A stretch of 64,000 nucleotides of DNA from JASLDZ01 sp965199975 (GCA_965199975.1 OZ241340.1:62001-126000); one strand, 5' to 3'. Counted from the stretch's first letter, positions 51,186 to 58,819 are shown. Notes: a model not told the origin generated them from the sequence alone. Program-made: numbers and translations.

Positions 51186-52499
51186 TCAGTCGAGCCCGGC
51201 GCCAAGGCCGCGCATCAGCGCGACGAAGCCGGGGAAGCTGGTGGCGATCATGCCGGGCTCGCTCACCGCCACCGGCGCGCCGGCGGCGAGGCCCAGCACG
51301 AGATGGCTCATGGCGACGCGATGGTCACCATGCGTCTCGACGCGGGCGCCCCCGGCGGGCGGGCGCCCGCCCCGGCCGTGGACGACGAGGCCGTCCGGCT
51401 CCTCCTCCACCTCGACCCCGCAGGCGCGCAGGCCCGCCGCCATCAGCGCGATGCGGTCGCTCTCCTTGACGCGCAGCTCGCCGATGCCGCGCATGACCGT
51501 GGGCCCTTGCGCGAAGGCGGCGGCCACCGCCAGGATCGGATACTCGTCGATCATCGAGGGCGCGCGCCCGGGGGGGACGACCACACCGCGCAGGCCGCCA
51601 TGGCGCGCGCGCAGGTCGCCCACCGGCTCGCCGCCCGCCTCCCCTGCGCCCTCGATCGTGAGGTCCGCGCCCATCTCGCGCAGCGTCTCGTAGAGGCCGG
51701 TGCGCAGCGGGTTGAGCAGCACCCCCTCCACCGTCACCTCCGATCCCGGCGCGATCAGCGCCGCCACGATGGGGAAGGCGGCCGAGGACGGGTCGCCCGG
51801 CACGCGCACCTGCGCGCCGCGCAGGGCCTGGCGCGCCAGGACGGCCCGCCGGCCGCCGGGCTCGTCGATCACGCGCACCTCGCCGCCGAAGCCGCGGATC
51901 ATGCGCTCGGTGTGGTCGCGGGTGGGCTTGGGCTCAAGCACGCCGGTCTCGCCCTCGGCGTTGAGCCCGGCGAGCAGCACGGCCGACTTCACCTGCGCCG
52001 AGGCCATGGGCGGGGTGTAGGCGATCCCCCGTAGGCCGCCGCCGGCCACGCGGGCGGGGAGGAAGTCTCCGGCGCGGGCGGTGACGCGCGCGCCCATCGC
52101 GGCCAGCGGGCGCCACACCCGCCGCATCGGGCGCCGCTGCAGCGAGGCGTCGCCGGTGAACACCGGCTGGATGGGGAAGCCCGCCGCGGCGCCCATGATC
52201 AGTCGCACCGCGGTCCCGGCGTTGCCGCAGTCGACCACCTCGCAAGGCTCGGTGAAGCCGCCGCGGCCCCGCACCGTCCAGGCGCCCTCGCCCGTGCGCG
52301 TCACCTCGGCCCCGAACGCGCGCATGGCCGCGGCCGAGGCGCGCACGTCGTCGCCCTCCAGCAAGCCCGAGACCTCGGTGCGGCCGTGCGCCAGGGCGCC
52401 CAGGATCAGCGCCCGGTGGGAGATCGACTTGTCGCCCGGCGCCCGCACGCGTCCGCGCAAGCGTTCGCCGGGCCGCGCGGTCAGCACATCGTCCGGCAC
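51186..52499 (-). CDS. aroA: 3-phosphoshikimate 1-carboxyvinyltransferase (EPSP synthase, class II type)
   Basis: A 437-residue shikimate-pathway enzyme joining shikimate-3-phosphate and phosphoenolpyruvate. It has PGDKSISHRALILGAL, DASLQRRPM, MASAQVKSAVLLAGLN, TRDHTERM, PGDPSSAAFP and PSMIDEYPILAVAAAFA-type motifs, as in the class II (Agrobacterium CP4-like) group. The phosphoenolpyruvate loop reads CGNAGTAVRL, with Gly where the CP4 enzyme has Ala100. I start at GTG 52499 because AGGAGAGGA is seven bases upstream; ATG 52556 would add 19 unconserved residues. It diverges from the TIGR02300 gene. Confidence 0.94.
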   Translation of the reverse strand: MPDDVLTARPGERLRGRVRAPGDKSISHRALILGALAHGRTEVSGLLEGDDVRASAAAMRAFGAEVTRTGEGAWTVRGRGGFTEPCEVVDCGNAGTAVRLIMGAAAGFPIQPVFTGDASLQRRPMRRVWRPLAAMGARVTARAGDFLPARVAGGGLRGIAYTPPMASAQVKSAVLLAGLNAEGETGVLEPKPTRDHTERMIRGFGGEVRVIDEPGGRRAVLARQALRGAQVRVPGDPSSAAFPIVAALIAPGSEVTVEGVLLNPLRTGLYETLREMGADLTIEGAGEAGGEPVGDLRARHGGLRGVVVPPGRAPSMIDEYPILAVAAAFAQGPTVMRGIGELRVKESDRIALMAAGLRACGVEVEEEPDGLVVHGRGGRPPAGGARVETHGDHRVAMSHLVLGLAAGAPVAVSEPGMIATSFPGFVALMRGLGAGLD

Positions 52500-52612
52500 T
52501 GGGCGGTCCTCTCCTGGGAGCGGTGGGGCGCGGCGCTTTGACAGCGCCTCCGCCAACGTGGCAAGGGAGCCGCCGCCTCCGACACCCCCTTCTTCTAGAG
52601 AGACACCCGCCC

Positions 52613-53068
52613 TTGGCCAGCCCTGAACTCGGGACCAAGCAGATCTGCCCGAACTGCCAGACGAAGTTCTACGACCTCAACAAGCGCCCGGCCCATTGCC
52701 CCAAGTGCGCCACCGACTTCGACCCCGAGGACGCGCTACGCTCGCGCCGCTCGCGCACCCGCGTCACCCCCGCCGACGTCGCCGACGACGAGGTGAAGGC
52801 CGCCCCCGTTCACGACGAGGCGGAGGATCAGGAGGAAGAGGAGGAGGCCACACCCGAGATCGACGCCGCCGCCGAGGAGACGGTGGTCGAGACCGATGAC
52901 GACGACACCGCCGAGGGCGCCACGAGCGGCGACCTGGGTGTGGGCGAGGCCGCTGACGACGAGGAGGAGGAGGCGGCCGACGATGTGCCCTTCCTCGAGG
53001 ACGAGGACGAGGACAGCGCCGACGACGACATCGAGGGCCTGCCCGACAAGGACGAGGAGGAGCGCTAA
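52613..53068 (+). CDS. TIGR02300/FYDLN-acid family protein
   Basis: A 151-residue protein restricted to Alphaproteobacteria. The N-terminus has a zinc-ribbon-like CPNCQTKFYDLNKRPAHCPKC with the name-giving FYDLN; the remainder is a long acidic tail of Asp and Glu (EEEEEA, DDDDTAEG, DEEEEAAD). Function is unknown. The TTG start at 52613 puts homology at the first residues. Its place between aroA and a tRNA-Ala is a common arrangement in the class. Confidence 0.9.
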   Translation: MASPELGTKQICPNCQTKFYDLNKRPAHCPKCATDFDPEDALRSRRSRTRVTPADVADDEVKAAPVHDEAEDQEEEEEATPEIDAAAEETVVETDDDDTAEGATSGDLGVGEAADDEEEEAADDVPFLEDEDEDSADDDIEGLPDKDEEER

Positions 53069-53074
53069 ACGCGC

Positions 53075-53102
53075 TTGATCCGGCGGGGCCTCCGACATAG
53101 GT
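53075..53102 (+). promoter_or_regulatory. Possible promoter for tRNA-Ala
   Basis: TTGATC (53075-53080) and ATAGGT (53097-53102) are spaced 16 bases apart, about 90 bases before the tRNA. The match is moderate; read-through from the TIGR02300 gene is an alternative. Confidence 0.3.
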
Positions 53103-53191
53103 TCCGCCGCCTCGCGAGGGGGCGGTCCACCAGGCCGCCACGAACGCCCTCGACGACACCGTTTCGCCTGACCCTGCCGGGGTCGCGGCGC

Positions 53192-53267
53192 GGGGCTATA
53201 GCTCAGCTGGTAGAGCGCTTGAATGGCATTCAAGAGGTCAGCGGTTCGACTCCGCTTAGCTCCACCA
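53192..53267 (+). tRNA. tRNA-Ala (anticodon GGC)
   Basis: A 76-base tRNA with encoded CCA. The acceptor stem pairs GGGGCTA with TAGCTCC; the D arm has GCTCAGCTGGTAGAGC; the anticodon stem CTTGA/TCAAG encloses ATGGCAT with anticodon GGC reading GCC alanine codons; the T arm has GCGGTTCGACTCCGC. Everything is canonical. The integrated element starts right after its 3' end, so it is likely the insertion target and its 3' part would be rebuilt by the element. Confidence 0.98.
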
Positions 53268-53275
53268 TACGCAGC

Positions 53276-53306
53276 AAGGGCCCGGCGAGTGATCGTCCGG
53301 GCCCTT
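53276..53306 (+). terminator. Hairpin terminator after tRNA-Ala
   Basis: AAGGGCCCGG (53276-53285) and CCGGGCCCTT (53297-53306) form a perfect 10-pair stem with an 11-base loop, ten bases after the tRNA. The run CTTCGCTT follows, poor in T, so it may be a processing or termination hairpin. Confidence 0.65.
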
Positions 53307-53315
53307 CGCTTGTCC

Positions 53316-53334
53316 GGGGAACCACAGGGGAACC
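53316..53334 (+). repeat. Direct repeat pair GGGGAACC, candidate integrase arm sites
   Basis: GGGGAACC occurs at 53316-53323 and 53327-53334, 11 bases apart start to start, about 50 bases from the tRNA 3' end. The core resembles the second repeat set (xGxG-x-ACC). Confidence 0.45.
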
Positions 53335-53734
53335 CGCAGGAGGAAAGTCGCGGCTCCCTGACAGTTCCTGACGTGAGCAGGGCCGGCCGGGTAGAGCCGA
53401 GCGCCGCATGCTCTGAAATGCTCTACTCGGCGCCGGCAAGGCGTGGCACCGCGCGGGTGGCTGCGGGTGATTTCCTACTCGCTCAGCACCACCCATCTCC
53501 GCGCGCGTAGGCCGCTGAAACCGGCGCTGAAACCGGCGCGTCTCCATCAAGGCGGCTCAGTCGTCGCAGAGCTATGACGGTTGAGCAGACGAGCCTCGGT
53601 CCATCAGGGCACCATCAGGATAGAGGATCCGGCCGGACCCTCTGATTTCCTATCAGGCGAGCTTCCTGAGCGACGATCCGCGCCGCGGCGGCTGCGGTTG
53701 CCAAATGTGCCTGGGGCTCGCGCGCACGTGAGGG

Positions 53735-53793
53735 GTGCGTACCTCAGTGCGTACCAGCCGCGCGCGTGGTGGGTGCGAACCTAGGCGCGAACC
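53735..53793 (+). repeat. Two pairs of direct repeats GTGCG(T/A)ACC, candidate integrase arm sites
   Basis: GTGCGTACC at 53735 and 53747, GTGCGAACC at 53773 and GCGCGAACC at 53785. Within each pair the starts are 12 bases apart; the two pairs are 38 bases apart. Regular spacing next to a tRNA target matches the arm-type binding sites of tyrosine integrases with an arm-binding domain, a fragment of which is encoded at 56.9 kb. Confidence 0.55.
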
Positions 53794-53866
53794 GCGGGAC
53801 TCTCCCGCTCGGCGGGGCTATCGTGCGGCGAGCGCCACCCCGTCGTCCTGTCCAGAAGGTTGAGCC

Positions 53867-54415
53867 ATGCCGCTGCACCTGCCAGCCGAGCGGATCGAGA
53901 TGAAGACCGCGAGCGCCTTCTCTCCCGGTTCGCTCGTCTTGGTCACCATCGGACAGGCTGGGCCTCACGCGTTGGCCCTTCGGTGTTCCTGGCAGTTCGA
54001 TCCTGAAGATCCCGTAGAAGCGATGCTGCTGATGCTGCAGCCTCTTCATGAGCGCACGCCGGCGGGGGTGTTGCTGGAGACCCGGTCTTTGCGCGAGCCC
54101 GTGCTCGGGGTCGAGGGCAGAGTGAGCGTCGAGGTGGACTATTTGGCGCGCCCCGATGGAGAGCGCTGGCTGCAGCGCGACGGCAAGTTCGGCCATCTCG
54201 GCTTCGCTCGCGGTGGCGCTTTCATCAGCGGGCTGTATCAGCCCATGGATCCCACGCAGGCGAAGATGCTTTGGGTGAGGCTCTCCGACTGGACGGCGCT
54301 GACCCTTAGTCATGCTGAGGAGCCGGAGACGGTCTTCTCCCATTGGCGCCTGCGCCTACAGGGGGGGACGGAGAGCGAGCCCTGGACGATCAATATCCCG
54401 GCCGAACCAGCTTGA
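53867..54415 (+). CDS. Unrecognised soluble protein, first gene of a three-gene island operon
   Basis: A 182-residue protein with no signal peptide and no membrane helix. It looks beta-rich, with an N-terminal half LVLVTIGQAGPHALALRCSWQF, a central EVDYLARPDGERWLQRDGKFGHL and a C-terminal LWVRLSDWTALTLSHAEE and FSHWRLRLQGG. No family is recognised. The stop codon overlaps the next gene's TTG (TTGA). The tight three-gene arrangement just inside the island suggests one function. No start-site Shine-Dalgarno stands out (GGTTGAG). Confidence 0.6.
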   Translation: MPLHLPAERIEMKTASAFSPGSLVLVTIGQAGPHALALRCSWQFDPEDPVEAMLLMLQPLHERTPAGVLLETRSLREPVLGVEGRVSVEVDYLARPDGERWLQRDGKFGHLGFARGGAFISGLYQPMDPTQAKMLWVRLSDWTALTLSHAEEPETVFSHWRLRLQGGTESEPWTINIPAEPA

Positions 54416-54906
54416 ATTTCATCAACGACATTCCTGAGGGCCTGCATCGTGAACGCCTCAGGGCGGAAGTCAGAGAGCTTGTCGACGCGCGAAGTAGGGC
54501 GGAAGCGGAAGCACTAACTCGCCTCAATAACTTCCAAGGCGCCCTTTATTCTGGCAGCACAGCCGCCTCGTTGGCATTTCTGGCAGCGGCGGGAGCTAAA
54601 AACATTCCTGTCGCCGCTGTGTTGTCGGTAGGTGCCTTCTCAGCCGCGTTGCTAGCGTATTCGATATCTCTTTACCTGCAGTTTCAGCTAAGCAGTAGTC
54701 GCTACAACCTCTTAAGCCAGACGGCGCAGCGTTTCTTCACGCGGGAATCATCGCTCGAAGATTTCATGGACGCCATAGGCTTGATGCAAACCAAGTGGCT
54801 GTACCGGATCATGTTCTGGATGCCGCTGGCGCTGTTGCTTCTTGGCGTTGCGCTTGAGACTGCTGCCGCAACCAGCTTTGGGCCTACCTTCTCAAAGGCA
54901 CGTTGA
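54412..54906 (+). CDS. Unrecognised multi-pass membrane protein, second gene of the operon
   Basis: A 164-residue protein starting at TTG 54412. An N-terminal charged helix (RERLRAEVRELVDARSRAEA) leads into two close hydrophobic helices (ALYSGSTAASLAFLAAAGA; VAAVLSVGAFSAALLAYSI), a charged loop with FFTRESSLEDFMDAI, and a third helix (IMFWMPLALLLLGVALE). Small membrane proteins of this plan occur as effectors in some phage-defence and toxin operons, but no specific homology is claimed. Base composition is a little lower in GC than the chromosomal genes upstream. TGATG overlap with the next gene. Confidence 0.65.
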   Translation: MNFINDIPEGLHRERLRAEVRELVDARSRAEAEALTRLNNFQGALYSGSTAASLAFLAAAGAKNIPVAAVLSVGAFSAALLAYSISLYLQFQLSSSRYNLLSQTAQRFFTRESSLEDFMDAIGLMQTKWLYRIMFWMPLALLLLGVALETAAATSFGPTFSKAR

Positions 54907-55280
54907 TGATTGCCTCCCTCCTGGCCGCCGCCGCGGTCGCCGGCTCGCCTATGCAGTTCGACTTGGTGTGTACGGGGACACACCGGCATGGCGAGTCGCA
55001 GACGATCGACGCAGCGCCAGGGGCGCCCTGGAGCGCGACTATAGCGGCCGATCTCCAGGAAGGCGCCTACTGCGAAGGCGGCTGCCCAGCGCGCAGGCAG
55101 ATCTTCGAGCTGACCCCGGACAAGATCACCCTCGAGCATGAGCGCGACGGCTTCGCGCGCGTGGACCGGACCTCGGGAGCGTACAGCCGCGAGACGATCA
55201 ACGCCGACGGGTCGATGGACAGCTGGAAGGGGACCTGCCGTCGGGAACCCTTCTCCGGCCTGCCCAGCCGCCGCTTCTAG
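54906..55280 (+). CDS. Unrecognised small secreted protein, third gene of the operon
   Basis: A 124-residue protein with a short signal peptide (MIASLLAAAAVAGSP). The mature part has FDLVCTGTHRHGESQ, CEGGCPARRQIFELTPDKITLEHE and a C-terminal GTCRREPF: four cysteines likely forming disulfides in the periplasm. No family is recognised. ATG 54906 shares one base with the previous stop. Its last four bases overlap the stop of the convergent RHH gene. Confidence 0.6.
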   Translation: MIASLLAAAAVAGSPMQFDLVCTGTHRHGESQTIDAAPGAPWSATIAADLQEGAYCEGGCPARRQIFELTPDKITLEHERDGFARVDRTSGAYSRETINADGSMDSWKGTCRREPFSGLPSRRF

Positions 55281-55471
55281 TCCACACCGGCCTGCGTCAA
55301 TCCTAGCCCCATCAGGCGGCGCAGCGCCTCGGGCCGCGTGGGGATGTCAGCCTGCGTCAAGCGGAAGGCATCAAGCGAGGCGAGCTGGTCTTCGGACAGG
55401 CGGACCGTCACCGGAATGCCAATCCCCGTCGCCGGGCGACCAACCTTTTTGCCGTCAGAAACGTTTGACAT
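55277..55471 (-). CDS. Ribbon-helix-helix (CopG-like) DNA-binding protein
   Basis: A 64-residue protein with IPVTVRLSEDQLASLDAF (beta strand and first helix) and TRPEALRRLMGLGL (second helix), the ribbon-helix-helix pattern of small repressors and antitoxins. A short basic N-terminus KKVGRPATG is common in prophage-linked members. ATG 55471 opposes the promoter-like TTGACA of the next plus-strand gene, so it may control that operon. Confidence 0.7.
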   Translation of the reverse strand: MSNVSDGKKVGRPATGIGIPVTVRLSEDQLASLDAFRLTQADIPTRPEALRRLMGLGLTQAGVD

Positions 55472-55493
55472 CGTGAAATCTTGATGCCATGAA
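55465..55493 (+). promoter_or_regulatory. Possible promoter of the plus-strand phage-like operon
   Basis: A perfect -35 hexamer TTGACA at 55465-55470 is followed after 17 bases by CATGAA, a weak -10. It overlaps the start codon of the divergent RHH gene and precedes ATG 55565. Confidence 0.35.
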
Positions 55494-55564
55494 GGACGGG
55501 CCAAGGCAAGGGGTGGAGCCCTCGCCAAGGCCCTAACCGCAACCGCTCCCAAGGAGAGACGGTC

Positions 55565-55888
55565 ATGGCTGCCTCAGCCCCTAGCACGACTCTGCCCGCC
55601 GCGCGTGAAGCGCAGCGCTACATCTTCCTCGCCGCCTGGGCCGCCAAGCGCGCCCGGCCGGAGGTCACCTTCGGCGCCTGCCTGCGGGAGGCGTGGGCCT
55701 TCCACAAGCGAGCCGAGGCGAAAGCTCGCAAGCTCCTGGCGCGCGCTAAGCCGATCAACGGCGGCGTGCACCTGCAGCCGAGCCCCGCGCTCATCACCAA
55801 CCCGACGTGGGCCGCCAGCTCGCGCGAGCGGTACGCCGGCCGCGCGCACTGGAACGCCGGCCGCGTCGCTCGCATGGGGGTGAACTGA
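55565..55888 (+). CDS. Small phage-like protein of unknown function
   Basis: A 107-residue protein, alanine/arginine-rich, with AAREAQRYIFLAAWAAKRARPEVTFGACLREAW in helical register and a basic RAEAKARKLLARAK. AAGGAGAGA precedes the ATG. Proteins of this size and composition occur in early regions of alphaproteobacterial prophages. It ends one base before the next gene, indicating an operon. No function assigned. Confidence 0.6.
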   Translation: MAASAPSTTLPAAREAQRYIFLAAWAAKRARPEVTFGACLREAWAFHKRAEAKARKLLARAKPINGGVHLQPSPALITNPTWAASSRERYAGRAHWNAGRVARMGVN

Positions 55889-55889
55889 G

Positions 55890-56522
55890 ATGGTCACCGC
55901 CAACGCTGCCGCGCCCCTGGCGGCCGTCACCGCTGCCGCCGCCGCTCATCCCGATGCCGACTTGCTCCAGCTCGCTGCGCACTACAGCGCGCTCGACAGC
56001 TCGGCGACTGCCTATGCGGTCGATCTCGAGCGGATTGAGGAGGAAGTGGAAGCCGCCGGCCCCCCGATGCCCGAAGTGCTGCGGGTCACTTCAAACGATC
56101 GCGCCGTCTGGTCGTTTTCCGCGCCCTGGTGGACCGCCCACAATGTGAACTTGCTCCGCAAGCAGGTGGCACGCCTGCAGCGCCACGTGGCGGAAGGAGC
56201 GACGGAGGGCAAGCGCGGGACGCTGAAGCGGGCGCAGGAGGTCGTCAGCGCTTCCGACCAACGCGAGGCCGCCTACAGGGCTCGGCTGGCCTCCACGCGC
56301 CATCCTGCCGTCGAGAAGGCCTACGACGACGCGTTAGAGAGCCTTGGCCTCGCGTGGGAGCAGATTCTTGCGACGCGGGCTCGCACCCTCGCCGGGCTGC
56401 AGGTCAAAGCCCGCCTCTTGGGGAGCTATCTCGGCGGCCCGCCTACCAAGGAGGCCGATGTCGACGAGGACCTCACCTGGTCGCTGCTCTCCGACCTCCT
56501 CGCGCTCGAGGAGACGGCGTGA
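55890..56522 (+). CDS. Phage-like helical protein of unknown function
   Basis: A 210-residue protein, largely helical: LERIEEEVEAAG, LLRKQVARLQRHVAEGA, LKRAQEVVSASDQREAAYRARL and a C-terminal LTWSLLSDLLALEETA. A conserved-looking WSFSAPWWTAHN segment sits near residue 75. Coiled-coil structure is likely. The stop TGA overlaps the following ATG. No family recognised; position suggests an island or prophage accessory role. Confidence 0.6.
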   Translation: MVTANAAAPLAAVTAAAAAHPDADLLQLAAHYSALDSSATAYAVDLERIEEEVEAAGPPMPEVLRVTSNDRAVWSFSAPWWTAHNVNLLRKQVARLQRHVAEGATEGKRGTLKRAQEVVSASDQREAAYRARLASTRHPAVEKAYDDALESLGLAWEQILATRARTLAGLQVKARLLGSYLGGPPTKEADVDEDLTWSLLSDLLALEETA

Positions 56523-56854
56523 TGGCGTCGCCAAGCGCGCGGACATGGCGGCGGCTGGTGGACAGCGCCGCCGCCGCAGCAGCGACACCGGAGCACCCTC
56601 ACCCGGAGCTCCGCACCGCCCAGGCTGACACGCGAGGGCTGATCATCCCGGCGGAGAGCTACGCTGATCGCGCAGCCTTCGTCGCCCTTGCGGCGCTGAG
56701 CCGAGCCTACGGGGCCGCGGCGGGTGAAAGGCGCCGCGGTATCAGCGGCGGCCTGCAAACCCTGGCGGCCGAGTGCAGGGCGATCCTCGGTGAACCGCCC
56801 GCGCCCGCCTCTGCGCCCGCCTGGCTGGCGCGCGCCGACTGCGGAAGCCGATGA
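56522..56854 (+). CDS. Small phage-like protein of unknown function
   Basis: A 110-residue protein with an alanine-rich helical centre (RLVDSAAAAAATPEHPH, DRAAFVALAALSRAYGAAAGE) and IPAESYADRAA. No recognisable domain. Its ATG shares a base with the previous stop, and its stop overlaps the integrase fragment start, so it is translationally coupled on both sides. Confidence 0.5.
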   Translation: MASPSARTWRRLVDSAAAAAATPEHPHPELRTAQADTRGLIIPAESYADRAAFVALAALSRAYGAAAGERRRGISGGLQTLAAECRAILGEPPAPASAPAWLARADCGSR

Positions 56855-57162
56855 TGTCCCGCCAATACGAGAGGCTGGATGGCGTCGATCTTTGGGAACT
56901 CGAGCCCGGCATGCACTGCGACGGCGCAGGGCTGTACCTGCGCGTCGATTGGGATGGCGGCCGGCGGTGGAGCTTCATCTATCACCGCCAGCGCCGGCGG
57001 GAGATGAGCCTCGGGCCGCTTCGCGACATCGACCTAGAGGATGCCCGGGGCGCCGCTTGTCGAGCTCGCTGCTTGGTTCGCGAGGGCGACGACCCGATCG
57101 CGCTGAGGCTCCAACGACGAAATGATTTCGGCGATACGGCGTCCCAGGCGCTTCCCCCTTAG
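56851..57162 (+). pseudogene. Integrase arm-binding domain (DUF4102) without catalytic domain
   Basis: A 103-residue protein matching the N-terminal arm-binding domain of phage-type tyrosine integrases: DGAGLYLRVDWDGGRRWSFI, RRREMSLGPLRDIDLEDARGA and LVREGDDPIALRL follow the family pattern. The core-binding and catalytic domains are absent; after the domain the frame ends within ten residues and the next 300 bases give no continuation in any frame. It is either a deletion remnant or a stand-alone regulator. Coupling by overlap to the upstream gene argues that translation is kept. Confidence 0.65.
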
Positions 57163-57462
57163 GCTGGTGGGGTATGGGCCGCGCGGCTCGAATCCTGGCT
57201 GCGCAAGGCGATGCGAGCGGCGCGTGTGGCTGTCGACCGCCTGAGCGGCTTCACATGCTCGTTCGCAATGCGGGCCCTTCCCTTCATTAGGTTGCTACTT
57301 TCGGGCTGATGTAGGCCAGCACTTCGCTAACCTTCGCTTGAACGGCGGTATGGATGCGTCCCCTTTCTAAAGCCACGCAGAGCTAAGTTTATTATGCGCA
57401 GCCCTTTCTTAGCGCCAGAGGTATCGATATAAGTATGGGTAGGCCTTAATAAGGAGCAGATC
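57163..57462. other. Gap between integrase fragment and Fic gene
   Basis: Three hundred bases with no supported gene. The second half turns abruptly AT-richer (TTTATTATGCGC, GATATAAGTATGG) and contains TATAAG at 57428, a possible -10 for the Fic gene, plus AAGGAG at 57451. The junction between GC-rich and AT-richer DNA near 57.3 kb looks like a recombination or insertion boundary. Confidence 0.5.
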
Positions 57463-58755
57463 GTGTCGGACTCGCTAGCTGCGCCAACCGCTGGGTGGCC
57501 AACCCCACCTGCGTCGCAACCTGATCCTGCCCCACCCTCCAAGCCTCGGCGAGCTGGCGGGTATCTTAGGCAACCGACTGGCTACTCAGCCTTCATTCCG
57601 GCTCAGCTTCCGCCGGATCCTTCCGTTCAGATCGACGATGAGATGCAAGCGCTCCTGTCAAGAGCTGATCGTGCCTTAGGTCGCCTAGACGGGTCAATAC
57701 AAACCCTACCTAATCCCGATTTATTCGTTTTGATGTATGTCAGAAAGGAAGCCGTACTATCATCACAAATCGAGGGGACACAGTCTTCACTCGCTGATGT
57801 CCTTGAGGTAGAAGCAAGCGTCTTTGACCCAGAGCACCCGAATGATGTCGGAGAGGTGCTAAACTACGTCGCCGCAATGAACCACGGCCTCAAGCGTCTG
57901 GAGACATTACCAGTATCGACAAGACTAATAACAGAGATACATCATCAATTATTGCATGACGTGCGTGGGACAGAAAAGAACCCCGGGGAAGTTAGGAGGT
58001 CGCAAAACTGGATCGGGCCACAAGGATGCAACTTGCGCACAGCAAGCTTTGTACCGCCGCCGCCCGGAGACATCGGAGACCTGCTATCAAATTTAGAAAA
58101 GTTTATACATGATAAGAGCCTCATACCATCTCTAATAAAAATCGGGCTAGTGCATTCCCAATTTGAGACAATTCATCCATTTCTTGATGGTAATGGTCGA
58201 GTAGGCAGGCTGCTCATTACTTTCTTGCTTGTTGAAGGTGAGATACTCATAAAGCCCGTATTGTACATATCACACTACTTTAAGCGCCATCGAAGCGAGT
58301 ACTATGAAAGACTTCAGGCCGTCCGAGACCGAGGAGACTGGGAAGGTTGGATCAAGTTCTTCTTGAGGGGAATTGCTGAAGTGAGCCTGGAGGCCACTGA
58401 AACTGCGAGATCTATAGTCTCGCTCCGAGAGGATCATAGACGTATAGTACAGGATGAGTTTGGCAGAGCCGCCGGCAACGGACTAAAAACGCTTGAGAGG
58501 CTTTTTCACTCACCGATCACGACCGTTGGTCAGGTTCAATCGCAGCTAAAGATCACGTACCCTCCAGCCAATCAACTCGTCCAACGCTTTGTAGACACAG
58601 GCATTCTGCATGAAGTAACTGGACAAGAGAGGTACCGGGTTTATCAGTATAAGTCTTACATAGAACTCTTTGGCGAGTCCGGACCAAAGCTAGATGAGGA
58701 CGCGTCTGAGTATGGCCCTCATGAGCCCGGTCCAACCGAGGGGCCCGGAGCCTAG
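57463..58755 (+). CDS. Fic-domain protein (predicted AMP-transferase), class II self-inhibited
   Basis: A 430-residue Fic protein. The catalytic loop HPFLDGNGRVGR starts at His238 with all key residues. Upstream, SSQIEG (Ser100 to Gly105) matches the inhibitory helix motif (S/T)xxxE(G/N), so the toxic activity is self-restrained and no separate antitoxin is needed. A C-terminal winged-helix-like region (TTVGQVQSQLKITYPPANQLVQRFVDTGIL) probably binds DNA. GTG 57463 follows AAGGAG. Codon choice is visibly AT-richer than all neighbours, indicating recent transfer. Such solo Fic proteins are common on islands. Confidence 0.9.
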   Translation: MSDSLAAPTAGWPTPPASQPDPAPPSKPRRAGGYLRQPTGYSAFIPAQLPPDPSVQIDDEMQALLSRADRALGRLDGSIQTLPNPDLFVLMYVRKEAVLSSQIEGTQSSLADVLEVEASVFDPEHPNDVGEVLNYVAAMNHGLKRLETLPVSTRLITEIHHQLLHDVRGTEKNPGEVRRSQNWIGPQGCNLRTASFVPPPPGDIGDLLSNLEKFIHDKSLIPSLIKIGLVHSQFETIHPFLDGNGRVGRLLITFLLVEGEILIKPVLYISHYFKRHRSEYYERLQAVRDRGDWEGWIKFFLRGIAEVSLEATETARSIVSLREDHRRIVQDEFGRAAGNGLKTLERLFHSPITTVGQVQSQLKITYPPANQLVQRFVDTGILHEVTGQERYRVYQYKSYIELFGESGPKLDEDASEYGPHEPGPTEGPGA

Positions 58756-58819
58756 GGGTGCGAAACCTAAACTTCTTAAGCATCTGAACGGCGCTAAAAA
58801 GGTCTAGGTCAGGCCGCCC

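Larger units (their letters stand above)
53268..53866. other. Gene-free segment between tRNA-Ala and the first island gene
   Basis: About 600 bases with no supported gene. It contains the tRNA hairpin, two sets of short direct repeats described separately, and a 12-base tandem duplication (GCTGAAACCGGC at 53514-53525 and 53526-53537). The only open frames are shadow frames, one of them running antisense into the tRNA. The layout suits the left attachment region of an integrated element. Confidence 0.6.

Noticed and set aside
53230..53550. A 106-codon minus-strand frame ending in VELSGVEPLTS
   Set aside because: The C-terminal peptide is the reverse complement of the tRNA-Ala gene, a well-known spurious translation; no homology or ribosome site.
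54412..54906. SLATT-like defence membrane effector assignment
   Set aside because: Size and helices fit loosely, but no sequence motif of that family is visible; left as unrecognised.
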